The translations under genes were made by a program, and so were the position numbers. Of a stretch of DNA of 64,000 bases, positions 42,825 through 51,936 are shown one piece after another. Within the stretch, counting starts at the first letter, position 1; every line of letters begins with the position of its first letter. The notes beneath the pieces are model-generated. The model was not told the origin of the DNA. It searched no databases and saw only the letters and a list, made by a program, of their open reading frames with translations. This DNA comes from Chryseobacterium sp. (lineage in GTDB: Bacteria > Bacteroidota > Bacteroidia > Flavobacteriales > Weeksellaceae), in contig JAITMC010000013.1 of the NCBI GenBank assembly GCA_031277615.1, forward strand, positions 174,143-238,142, written 5' to 3'.

Positions 42825-45800
42825 ATGAGAAAAGTAAAGATTGTATTAGGATTATTGTTTTTAGGGTTTGGAACACTGGCTTATGCACAGACTACGCAGG
42901 CTTCTATTGTGGGAAAAGTAACCGGACTGGGACAGATGGCTCAGGAAAAAGTGAAAGTAACGATCGTGAACGAGTCCACAGGGTTCAGGACGGAAACCGA
43001 GACCAACTCAAAAGGAGAGTATATTTTTAAAGAAATTCCTTTGGGCGGACCTTACACGGTGATAGTTAATGATGAGAAAAAAGAAGGCTATAACGTTAAC
43101 TTCGGAGATCAGGTGACGGTGAATGTGAACATAGGAACCGGAGAAAAAGTCCTGGATGAGGTGATTGTAACCGGAAACCTGAAAAATAAGATCGGAAACC
43201 TGGGAGCAGCCACAGCTATTTCAGCCAAAAACATCAGTATGCTTCCGGTGAACGGCAGAAACTTTACCAATCTTACAGAATTATCTCCCCTGAGCGGAAA
43301 AGGAGGTAATCTTTCCGGCCAGCTTGGATCTTCCACCAACTTTACGATTGATGGGATGACCGCTAAAAATCCAACCTCAGCAGGATCTACCACCAGCAGA
43401 AGCGGCGCGCCGTTCTCTATTTCCATAGAAGCCGTACGTGAATTCAAAATTACCACCAACCAATACGATGTTACGTTGGGAAGAAGCGGGGGAGGAACTG
43501 TAAGTGCCGTTACCAAATCGGGAACCAATAAATTTTCAGGGAGTGCCTGGGAATATTTAAGGACCAACTGGCTTTCCAGCCCTTACGACATCAGGGGAAA
43601 TAAAAGAGATAATGATTTCTCCACCTCACAGTTCGGGTTCTCATTAGGCGGCCCGATCATTAAAAATAAACTTCACTTCTTTGTAGCGTGGGATCACCAG
43701 TTGGATTCCAGACCCCTGGCTATTGCTGATATCAAATCGAAAGATGATGAAAAAAGACTGAATACCACCACAGAAACTCTGAATCAGTTTCTGAATATTG
43801 CAAGAACCAACTATGGAGTAGGAAATTCACCCCAATTCGGAACCTTCGATAAAGTGAGAAATTCAGATGCCGGCTTTTTACGTCTTGACTGGCAGATCAG
43901 TCCCAAACATTTACTGACCCTGAGAAACAATTTTACCTACGATCTGAATAAAAACGGTTTAGGAGACAACACCAATATCAATTTCTTTGAATCTTACGGA
44001 AACGATAAAAACCTTGATAACAGCTTACTACTGACCCTGAGATCAAACCTTAAACCTAACCTGACCAACGAGCTTAAAGCGCAGTATCTTTATACCTATC
44101 AGGACAGTTACCAGAACAGTCAGCTGGGAAGACCTGTACCAAGAGCTATTGTTGAAAATATTGTTTCTCCGGGAGTAGGGGCTACCAATATCCAGATCGG
44201 TGGTCACCGTTTTGCCCAGGAAAGCTTTAAAAATAACGTATTCCAGTTGGTAGACAACCTTTATTACAATACCGATAAGGTAAAATATACTTTTGGAGCG
44301 GACCTGATGTTTACCACCGCCAAATCGGTATACGGAAGTGAGGTAAACGGAAGATTCCACTTTAAGGAAGATGATAAGAAATACCCCTCCAATCTTTATA
44401 ACTTTGAAAACTTCAGACCTTACAGATTCTACAGGGAAGTTCCTTTGATGGACGATCCTTCCGTAAGATCCAATATCTGGAATGTTGGTTTATATGGACA
44501 GTTTCAGACTAAAATTGCCGAAGGCTTGGACTTAATGGCTGGTTTAAGGCTTGATTACGGAGGCTATCCGAAAGCTGAATTCAATCAGAAGTTATTTGAT
44601 GAAATGGGAATCCGTACAGATAATAAGATCAAATCCTTCGTGATCCAGCCAAGATTCCAGTTTGAATGGAACATCAGCGAACAGAACAAAGACTTCTTAA
44701 AATTCGGTGCGGGAATTTTCTCTTCGGATATCAACAATTATATGGTGATCAATAACCTGGTTTTTGATGGGAAGCACCTGGCAACGGTGGATGTAGATCC
44801 TATGGCAGTAGGTCTTGTTCCTGATTTTTACAGCTACAGAAGAGACTATGGTACCGTGCCTTCTCTTGCCGAATATCAGATTCCGACGATCAATTACACC
44901 GGAAAAGATGCCAGAATCCCGATCGTTTATAAAGCGAATATTTCCTATACTCATTTCTTCAATGAACGATTCAGGGCAGGAATTGCCGGATATATGGCTT
45001 TGGGAAGAAACAATTACTTCTATTATGACAGAAATATGAAGGCCAGTCCGGAGTTTACCCTTGCCAATGAAGGGGGAAGAGGAGTATTTGTTCCGGCCTC
45101 AGGTATTGATGAACTGGGAAGAACAGACTGGAAAAAAGGCAGAATCAATAATAATTTCGGAAGAGTATTGGAGCTTGTCAGCGATGGTAAGGTGAACCAG
45201 TTCTCCTTTGTGGTGGATACCAGCTACAGATATTGGAAAGACGGAGAAATCACAGCGAGTTATACCTGGTCAGATATCAAAGATAACACCTCATATAACG
45301 GAAATGTAGCGAATTCCGCAACTCTGTCCACTTTGGTTCAGAGTGACCCGAGAGACCTGAGAATGAGCTATTCTGATAACCAGTTCAGAAACAAGATCGT
45401 GCTTTACGGTAACTCGCCAACGATTGCCGGATTTACCCTTGGAATAAGGTATTCGGGAATAGGCGGAACCCGTTTCTCATTAACGGCAGGAGGAAACGTG
45501 AACGGAGATTTCGTAGATTCCAATGATCTTGCCTATATCTTCCCGGATCTTACCAAGCCACTTCTTGACGATCCTGCGGTAGGACAGGCCCTGAAAGACT
45601 ATATCAGCGATTACAACAATAAAATCGCCGAACGTAATGCCGGGAAAAATGCATTCTACGGAGTTTGGGACGTGCGTGTAGCCAAGAAAATAAAATTTGA
45701 TAAAATAGGGGCATTTGAACTTTCTGTAGACATCTTCAATGTGGCTAATCTGTTGAACAAGGAACGGGGAGTAAACAAGTCATACGGAAATGTAGCTTTA

Positions 45801-45923
45801 TACAGGATAAAGTCATTTAACCAGACGACAAGACAGTTTGAATACGTCAAAAATGCCAACGGACTGGCTCCGCTTTCCGGGAATCCATACCAGATTCAGA
45901 TCGGTGCGAAATACAGTTTTTAA
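42825..45923 (+). CDS. Oar-like TonB-dependent outer-membrane receptor
   Basis: A 1032-residue barrel protein: signal peptide ending AYAQ, an N-terminal carboxypeptidase-regulatory-like domain (about 26-105, ASIVGKVTGLGQMAQEKVKV...GEYIFKEIPLG), a plug domain from about 115 (LDEVIVTGNLKNK, SSTNFTIDGMTAKNP), the barrel and a C-terminal Phe. Oar-type receptors bind unknown ligands and use TonB/ExbBD for import. The next gene is a secreted glycerophosphodiester phosphodiesterase 62 bp away, probably co-transcribed, hinting at an organophosphate ligand. Confidence 0.88.
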   Translation: MRKVKIVLGLLFLGFGTLAYAQTTQASIVGKVTGLGQMAQEKVKVTIVNESTGFRTETETNSKGEYIFKEIPLGGPYTVIVNDEKKEGYNVNFGDQVTVNVNIGTGEKVLDEVIVTGNLKNKIGNLGAATAISAKNISMLPVNGRNFTNLTELSPLSGKGGNLSGQLGSSTNFTIDGMTAKNPTSAGSTTSRSGAPFSISIEAVREFKITTNQYDVTLGRSGGGTVSAVTKSGTNKFSGSAWEYLRTNWLSSPYDIRGNKRDNDFSTSQFGFSLGGPIIKNKLHFFVAWDHQLDSRPLAIADIKSKDDEKRLNTTTETLNQFLNIARTNYGVGNSPQFGTFDKVRNSDAGFLRLDWQISPKHLLTLRNNFTYDLNKNGLGDNTNINFFESYGNDKNLDNSLLLTLRSNLKPNLTNELKAQYLYTYQDSYQNSQLGRPVPRAIVENIVSPGVGATNIQIGGHRFAQESFKNNVFQLVDNLYYNTDKVKYTFGADLMFTTAKSVYGSEVNGRFHFKEDDKKYPSNLYNFENFRPYRFYREVPLMDDPSVRSNIWNVGLYGQFQTKIAEGLDLMAGLRLDYGGYPKAEFNQKLFDEMGIRTDNKIKSFVIQPRFQFEWNISEQNKDFLKFGAGIFSSDINNYMVINNLVFDGKHLATVDVDPMAVGLVPDFYSYRRDYGTVPSLAEYQIPTINYTGKDARIPIVYKANISYTHFFNERFRAGIAGYMALGRNNYFYYDRNMKASPEFTLANEGGRGVFVPASGIDELGRTDWKKGRINNNFGRVLELVSDGKVNQFSFVVDTSYRYWKDGEITASYTWSDIKDNTSYNGNVANSATLSTLVQSDPRDLRMSYSDNQFRNKIVLYGNSPTIAGFTLGIRYSGIGGTRFSLTAGGNVNGDFVDSNDLAYIFPDLTKPLLDDPAVGQALKDYISDYNNKIAERNAGKNAFYGVWDVRVAKKIKFDKIGAFELSVDIFNVANLLNKERGVNKSYGNVALYRIKSFNQTTRQFEYVKNANGLAPLSGNPYQIQIGAKYSF

Positions 45924-45985
45924 CAATTAAACAGTATCTTTATCAAAAGTTTATCAGACTTTTTAATTAATTATCAGATTATATT

Positions 45986-46732
45986 ATGAAAAATTTTATC
46001 TTAGGGTTAGCAGTTTTAAGTACAGTTCTCATGAAGGCACAAACCCAGATCATCGCACACAGAGGCTATTTCCAATCGCAGCCTGCGACAACGGAAAATT
46101 CTATCAAATCCCTGGAAAACGCCCAGAAATTAAAGATATACGGATCCGAATTTGATGTAAGGATGACGAAAGACGGAGTATTGGTGGTAAACCATGACGA
46201 GCACCACGGAAAAATGGAGATCTCCGAAACAACATTCAAAGAGCTTGAGAAACTGAAGCTGTCAAACGGAGAAAAGTTTCCCACCTTAAAAGATTATCTG
46301 AAGCAGGGTAAAAAAGATCCTTCCCTGAAACTGATCGTTGAAATAAAGCCGGACAAAACGCCGGAAATTGAAAATGAGATCACTCAGAAAACCCTGAAGA
46401 TGATCAAAGATATGAAGCTGGAAAACCAGAGTGAATACATTTCTTTCAGTCTGAATATCTGTAAAGAGATCAAAAAGCTGGAACCTAAATTCAAAGTACA
46501 GTATCTGAACGGAGAACTGTCTCCTGAGCAGATCCAAAAGGAAGGTCTTGACGGAATGGATTACCATTACAGCGTTTTCCAGAAAAACCCTTCATGGATT
46601 TCTGAAGCTAAAGCATTGGGACTGATTACCAACTCCTGGACCGTAAATGATCCCGCCGTGTATGAAGAACTGAAAAAGCAAGGGATAAGTTTTGTCACCA
46701 CCAATATTCCTGATCAGCTTAAAAATAAATAA
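45986..46732 (+). CDS. Secreted glycerophosphodiester phosphodiesterase
   Basis: A 248-residue protein with a signal peptide (NFILGLAVLSTVLMKAQ) and the GDPD TIM-barrel: IIAHRGYFQ (catalytic His-Arg), TTENSIKSLENA, YGSEFDVRMTKDGVLVVNHDEH (Glu-Asp metal ligands and second catalytic His) and IVEIKP. It cleaves glycerophosphodiesters to glycerol-3-phosphate and alcohol in the periplasm. It follows the Oar-like receptor and is closed by a strong terminator. Confidence 0.93.
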   Translation: MKNFILGLAVLSTVLMKAQTQIIAHRGYFQSQPATTENSIKSLENAQKLKIYGSEFDVRMTKDGVLVVNHDEHHGKMEISETTFKELEKLKLSNGEKFPTLKDYLKQGKKDPSLKLIVEIKPDKTPEIENEITQKTLKMIKDMKLENQSEYISFSLNICKEIKKLEPKFKVQYLNGELSPEQIQKEGLDGMDYHYSVFQKNPSWISEAKALGLITNSWTVNDPAVYEELKKQGISFVTTNIPDQLKNK

Positions 46733-46756
46733 ATTCTACGGAATATTACCGTTAAC

Positions 46757-46788
46757 AGCCTGCATCCCTAAGGAAGCAGGCTTTTTTA
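46757..46788 (+). terminator. Terminator of the receptor-GDPD unit
   Basis: AGCCTGC (46757-46763) and GCAGGCT (46776-46782) form a 7-bp stem followed by a T run. Confidence 0.75.
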
Positions 46789-46844
46789 TTCACGAATCAT
46801 CCCTTTGCGCTCAAAAATATAAAGCCTAAAACCTCACAAAAAAT

Positions 46845-47240
46845 AACACCCAAAAATCTGTGTCATCTGTGCGATCCGTGGGAAATAATAATACTGGATA
46901 TTCTTTTATTCACGCAGTGTCCGCAAAGTGTTTATTTTTTGAAAATCATTTTTTTGAACGCAACGGCACTCCGTTCAGCAACGGCTGAGAGTAACCTTAT
47001 CGGTTGGCATTAACTGCGAACTTTGCTGAGTGAAACACCTTTGCGAATAAAATATTCGCAATATGATTAACAATAGCGTCCATAGCGTTAAAACCCCAAA
47101 ATGAGAAGCAACATCCAAAAATCTGTGTCATCTGTGCGATCTGTGGGAACCCAATAAAAATATCACCGTCTTTTATTGTTAAAATAACAACACAATCAAC
47201 ACTACCCAAAAAAATCTGCGTAATCAGCTCAATCTGCGAG
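46845..47240. repeat. CTGTG-rich dispersed repeats in the gap 46733-47507
   Basis: CCAAAAATCTGTGTCATCTGTGCGAT-C-GTGGGAA occurs at 46851 and again at 47115. A related AAAAATCTGCGTAATCAGCTCAATCTGCGAG lies at 47209. Similar phrases occur at 12160-12390, 53625-54000 and 60110-60175. A perfect inverted repeat TTGCGAATA-AAA-TATTCGCAA is at 47041-47061. No gene is credible in this 775-bp gap. Confidence 0.6.
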
Positions 47241-47483
47241 AGAAATTTATGATATTAAGTATTTGTATTTCAGGAGATAATGATGTTGTTTTTTTTATTT
47301 TCTCAGAGCAAGACAATAAAGTTATACAAATGCTGAGATAAAACGGCATTAAAAATACTTAATTTGTTAAACGGCTGTTTATTAGGAATATATTCAATGT
47401 TATTAAGGATAAGTTAACATTTTGTTCAATAAATATTTAATAAATGTTAAAACCGTATTAAAATCATAGCCATAATGTCGTTT

Positions 47484-47491
47484 TAATTTTG
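47484..47491 (+). promoter_or_regulatory. Promoter -7 element of susC-like gene (TAATTTTG)
   Basis: TAATTTTG lies 17 bp before the ATG at 47508 and matches TAnnTTTG exactly. Confidence 0.55.
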
Positions 47492-47507
47492 CGCAAACAA
47501 AAAGGAT

Positions 47508-50465
47508 ATGCGTAAAGAGACACAGAAACTGTTGGTTTTGTCGCTGCTGGGATTAGTCAGCGTCAATCTTACAGCTCAGCAGAAAGTAAAAAAAGATACG
47601 ATTAAAGGCATTGATGAGGTGGTGGTAACCGCTTTGGGAATCAAGAGGCACGACAGGGCTTTAGGATATGTTGCCGAAAAAGTAGGTTCAGCAGTTTTTG
47701 AGGAAACGCAGAACAACAACTGGGCACAGTCTATGGAAGGAAAAGTTGCAGGACTTAAGATCCAGACGGCAGGGGCAGGACCTTTGGGAACTTCCAGAAT
47801 TACATTAAGAGGTGAAAAATCTATGATCATGGATCATAACTATGCTCTGATTGTAGTAGATGGTGTTCCATTGGGAAATTCTACCACAGGTTCCGGAACT
47901 CCGGCTTATGGAGCAGGTTCCGGGGGAGACGTTCCCATTGATTTAGGAAACGGGTTAAACAGCATCAATCCTGATGATATTGAATCGGTAACCGTTCTGA
48001 AAGGGGCTTCTGCTGCGGCTTTGTATGGTTCACGTGCAGCTAACGGAGCTTTGATGATTACCACGAAATCCGGAAAAACCAAAGACGGAAAACTCAGAGT
48101 TACCTTCAACTCTTCCTCAAGTTTTGATACCGTATTGAAGTGGCCGGACTGGCAGTATGAATACGGTCAGGGAACATTGGCCAAAAATGCTGCGGGACAG
48201 TTTTATTACTCTTATGGTCTTTCTGCAGATGGGCCAAGTACGGGAGGAACCAGCAGTGCTTTCGGGCCTAAATTCGCAGGGCAGTCCTATTTCCAGTATG
48301 ATCCTACGGTACAGGGACAGAGTTTGCAAAGACAGGAATGGAAAGCTTACAAAGATAATATCAAAGGTTTCTGGAGACCGGGATCTACCTACTCCAACAG
48401 TGTTTCTGTAGAAAGCTCCAATGATAAGACCAGCTTCAGAACCTCACTTACCTATCTGAATAATGAGTGGATGATGCCTAATACAGGTTTTGACCGGTTC
48501 AATTTCGCTTTATCTTTTGCGCACCAGCTTACCCAAAAATTAAAAATTTCTACCAAGTTCGCTTACAATACCACCAAAAGTGATAACCTTCCTGCCACAG
48601 GATACAACAACCAGTCGATCTCTTATTTCATGATCTTCCAGAACCCGAATGTAGACCTGGGATGGTATAAGCCGATCTGGAAATACGGACAGGAGCAGGT
48701 AGATCAGATACATCCTTTCAGTTCTTATATTGATAACCCTTACCTTATTGCTTACGAAATGCTGAATGGGGTACGGAAGAAAAATATCACCGGAAACATT
48801 ACCGCAGATTATCAGTTCAATAAAAACTTCAGTTTGATGCTGAGATCAGGAGTGGAAATCCTGAATGAAAAAAGAACCACCAGAAGACCGTGGAGCTCTG
48901 CCAATTATCTGAATGGTTTCTACAGGGAACAGTATATCAAAAATCATGAGTATAATAATGATTTCCTGGTTTCCTATAAAGCAGAGGTTAACAAATTCAG
49001 CTTTTCAGCTTCAGCAGGAGGAAGTCTCCGGTATAATGAATATGTGATGACCGATTATCAGGCTATCGGACTCAAAACAGCAGGAGAATACCTTCTTACC
49101 AACGCCCTTTCCATCCCGGTTAAATATCCGGCTCCGAGTGATAAGCAGGTAAGCAGTGTTTACGGATTGTTTACGGCAGGCTACGATAATAAAATTTTTG
49201 TAGATGTTACCGGAAGAAACGACTGGAGTTCCACGCTGCCCAAGCAGAACAGGTCCTTCTTTTATCCTTCGGTAAGTACCAGCTTTATCCTTTCTGATAT
49301 TTTTAATCTGAAAAGCAATAGCCTGAATTTCTGGAAACTGAGAGCTTCCTGGGCCAAAGTAGGTATAGACAGTGATCCGTATCTTCTGGATAACTACTAT
49401 TCGGCGAGCAATATTACAGGAAGTGTGGTAGCGCCTACTACCTTTAACAACCCTAATTTAAGACCGGAGAAAAATACCAATATAGAAGCCGGAATGGATT
49501 TCAGTTTCTTTAAAAGCCGGTTCAACCTTAATTTTACCGCTTACCAGAACGTGAGTGAAGACCAGATCATTCCTGTTTCCCTTCCTTACGAAAGCGGATA
49601 TTCCAAGAGGGTGATCAACGCGGGGAAAATCCGTAACAGAGGAATCGAAGTTTCCGCAGATATTTATCCTGTAAAAAACAAAAATTTCACGTGGAAAGTA
49701 GGAGGAAACTGGTCTACAAATGAAAACCGGGTGATGAGCCTTCCGGAAGGATTTGACGGAATTATTTCCGGTGTAGGAGACGTGGTATTCTATAAAATGG
49801 AAGTAGGAGGTTCACTGGGCGATATGTACGGTTTCAAACTGTTAAGAACTCCGGACGGACAGGTCATTTATGGAGATAACGGCCTCCCGGGAAGACCTGG
49901 TGACATCGAAAAAGTGGGCAACGCATTCCCGAAATGGAGAGCCGGACTTCAGAACGATTTCAGAATCAAAAACTTTACCATCAGCTTCTCATTTGACGGT
50001 CAGTATGGAGGAATTGCCTATTCCCAGTCCCATCACAAAATGTCGGAACAGGGTAAACTTACCTCCACACTGGCAGGAAGAGAAACCGGGATGATTGTAG
50101 GTGAGGGCGTTGTAATGAACGCAGACGGAACCTACAGCCCGAATACAAAAGCCGTGAATATCTCTGCCTATTACGGAGATTACTACAGAAGAGCCAACGT
50201 AGAAACCAACAGCTTCAGCACCGATTTTATCAAGCTCAGAGATGCAAGAATTGCCTATTCTTTCCCGAGAGAAACCATTAAATCGATCGGACTGGAAGAT
50301 CTTACCCTGGCGGTGTTCGGAAAAAACCTGTGGATGTGGACCAAATTCCCGCTGTTTGATCCCGAAGTGGCAACCCTCAATAATTCAACCATTACTCCCG
50401 GGGTGGAGATGGGGCAGCTTCCTACGGCAAGAACTATTGGCTTTCAGTTAAATGTTAAATTCTAA
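47508..50465 (+). CDS. SusC/RagA family TonB-linked outer-membrane protein
   Basis: A 985-residue TonB-linked receptor with a signal peptide ending TAQ, the plug domain from about 35 (IDEVVVTALGIKRHDRALGY; SKxxNxNxN-type SMEGKVAGLKIQTAG; ALIVVDGVPLGN; VTVLKGASAAALYGSRAANGALMITTK) and a barrel ending in Phe. Unlike most SusC proteins it lacks the N-terminal carboxypeptidase-like domain: the TonB-box-like part follows the signal peptide directly. It pairs with the SusD-like lipoprotein encoded next, overlapping frames by 14 bp if SusD started at 50452, or 10 bp apart with the preferred ATG at 50476. Confidence 0.93.
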   Translation: MRKETQKLLVLSLLGLVSVNLTAQQKVKKDTIKGIDEVVVTALGIKRHDRALGYVAEKVGSAVFEETQNNNWAQSMEGKVAGLKIQTAGAGPLGTSRITLRGEKSMIMDHNYALIVVDGVPLGNSTTGSGTPAYGAGSGGDVPIDLGNGLNSINPDDIESVTVLKGASAAALYGSRAANGALMITTKSGKTKDGKLRVTFNSSSSFDTVLKWPDWQYEYGQGTLAKNAAGQFYYSYGLSADGPSTGGTSSAFGPKFAGQSYFQYDPTVQGQSLQRQEWKAYKDNIKGFWRPGSTYSNSVSVESSNDKTSFRTSLTYLNNEWMMPNTGFDRFNFALSFAHQLTQKLKISTKFAYNTTKSDNLPATGYNNQSISYFMIFQNPNVDLGWYKPIWKYGQEQVDQIHPFSSYIDNPYLIAYEMLNGVRKKNITGNITADYQFNKNFSLMLRSGVEILNEKRTTRRPWSSANYLNGFYREQYIKNHEYNNDFLVSYKAEVNKFSFSASAGGSLRYNEYVMTDYQAIGLKTAGEYLLTNALSIPVKYPAPSDKQVSSVYGLFTAGYDNKIFVDVTGRNDWSSTLPKQNRSFFYPSVSTSFILSDIFNLKSNSLNFWKLRASWAKVGIDSDPYLLDNYYSASNITGSVVAPTTFNNPNLRPEKNTNIEAGMDFSFFKSRFNLNFTAYQNVSEDQIIPVSLPYESGYSKRVINAGKIRNRGIEVSADIYPVKNKNFTWKVGGNWSTNENRVMSLPEGFDGIISGVGDVVFYKMEVGGSLGDMYGFKLLRTPDGQVIYGDNGLPGRPGDIEKVGNAFPKWRAGLQNDFRIKNFTISFSFDGQYGGIAYSQSHHKMSEQGKLTSTLAGRETGMIVGEGVVMNADGTYSPNTKAVNISAYYGDYYRRANVETNSFSTDFIKLRDARIAYSFPRETIKSIGLEDLTLAVFGKNLWMWTKFPLFDPEVATLNNSTITPGVEMGQLPTARTIGFQLNVKF

Positions 50466-50475
50466 ATCTAAAACA

Positions 50476-51924
50476 ATGAAAAAAATATTCATACATCTGG
50501 CATTCGCAGCTTCGGTTTTTGCGCTTAACTCGTGCGACAGAACCCTGGAAGAAATCAATACCGATACCAGCAGAATAAAAGACCCGTCCGTAGGTAGCCT
50601 TCTGGCTCCTATCCAGTACGAAATGGGAAGTTACGGTTATAACAGAGCCGATGATTTTACTTTTGATATCATGCAGAATGCACTGGATTTTCCCAATGAA
50701 GGAAATACCTACAGCAGATATTATATGGATGAAAAAAGCGGAAACGGCTACTGGAATATGTCTTACCGCTGGCTGAAGCAGGTGAACGACCTTAAAAAAT
50801 ACGCCACCAGAGAGCAGAACAATAATTATCTGGCCATCTCCATGGTACTGAATGCATGGATCACAGCCAATTTTACGGATGCGTTCGGAGATGTTCCTTC
50901 CTCTGAAGCCGCCAATCTTGAAGATGGAGCTATAAAACCAAAGTTTGATAAACAGAAAGATATTTACGTTCAGCTGCTCAATAATCTGAGAACGGCCAAC
51001 AGCTTATTTGATCCTTCAAAAGCTTTAACGGAAACCGACCTGTTTTATAATGCCAATACAAACAGCCAGACCGGTATAATGGGCTGGAAAAAATTCTGTA
51101 ATTCACTTTCATTAAGACTTCTGACAAGAATTCTGAGCAGAAACGGAGAAGTGAATGTTCATGAAAGAATCCAGGAAATCGTTAATGATCCGACTACATT
51201 TCCTGTTTTCCAGAATAATAATGACAGTGCGGTTCTTCCGCTTTCCGGAATATCGCCTTATCTGCCGCCTATTGCCCGTCCACAGGACTTTACAGCGTAC
51301 AGGGCTGCCGGAGAATTTTTCGTTAATGCTATGAAAGATAATAATGATCCCAGGATGAGCATGTTCTTTACCAAAGCTAAAAGTGTTTCCGGAGCCGATC
51401 TTGGATATAAAGGCGCACCATCAGGATATGCTTTGGGAAGTATTTTCGATTACCAGCCTTCCAACCTTAATCAGAACCTCGCAAAAGCTCCGTTAAAAGT
51501 ACTGATCATGACCTATTCCGAAGTACAGTTCATCCTTGCAGAACTTGCCAACAGAGGAATTATTACAGGAAACCAGCAGACATTCTATGAAACGGGCGTA
51601 AAATCTATTATTGAGCAGTGGGGCGCAACAGTTCCCGCAGATTATTTCAGCAATGATAAAGTCGCTTATAATGGTTCTTTGCAGAGAATTATGATGCAGA
51701 AATATATTTCCCTATTCTTTGTAGACCATCAGCAATGGTATGAATACAGACGTACCAAACTCCCTGTACTTCCCAATAACGGCGGATTGCTGAACGGAGG
51801 AGTAATGCCTGTACGATTCATGTATCCTACCACAACAAGAGTGATGAATACCGAAAACTATAATGCAGCCGTACAATCCATGGGTGGAGATAACATCAAT
51901 GTGAAAATGTGGTGGAACAAATAA
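50476..51924 (+). CDS. SusD/RagB-like nutrient-binding lipoprotein
   Basis: A 482-residue lipoprotein from the ATG at 50476, giving the signal MKKIFIHLAFAASVFALNSC with the lipobox LNSC. The body matches the SusD_2/RagB type: an N-terminal TLEEINTDTSRI and helical TPR-like units (AWITANFTDAFGDVPSSEA). It forms the lid over the SusC barrel and binds the ligand. Its neighbours are the SusC and a phosphoesterase. Confidence 0.9.
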   Translation: MKKIFIHLAFAASVFALNSCDRTLEEINTDTSRIKDPSVGSLLAPIQYEMGSYGYNRADDFTFDIMQNALDFPNEGNTYSRYYMDEKSGNGYWNMSYRWLKQVNDLKKYATREQNNNYLAISMVLNAWITANFTDAFGDVPSSEAANLEDGAIKPKFDKQKDIYVQLLNNLRTANSLFDPSKALTETDLFYNANTNSQTGIMGWKKFCNSLSLRLLTRILSRNGEVNVHERIQEIVNDPTTFPVFQNNNDSAVLPLSGISPYLPPIARPQDFTAYRAAGEFFVNAMKDNNDPRMSMFFTKAKSVSGADLGYKGAPSGYALGSIFDYQPSNLNQNLAKAPLKVLIMTYSEVQFILAELANRGIITGNQQTFYETGVKSIIEQWGATVPADYFSNDKVAYNGSLQRIMMQKYISLFFVDHQQWYEYRRTKLPVLPNNGGLLNGGVMPVRFMYPTTTRVMNTENYNAAVQSMGGDNINVKMWWNK

Positions 51925-51936
51925 AAAAATAGTATT

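Noticed and set aside
46997-47209. 70-codon minus-strand frame
   Set aside because: Overlaps CTGTG-rich repeats and the inverted repeat; composition not protein-like.
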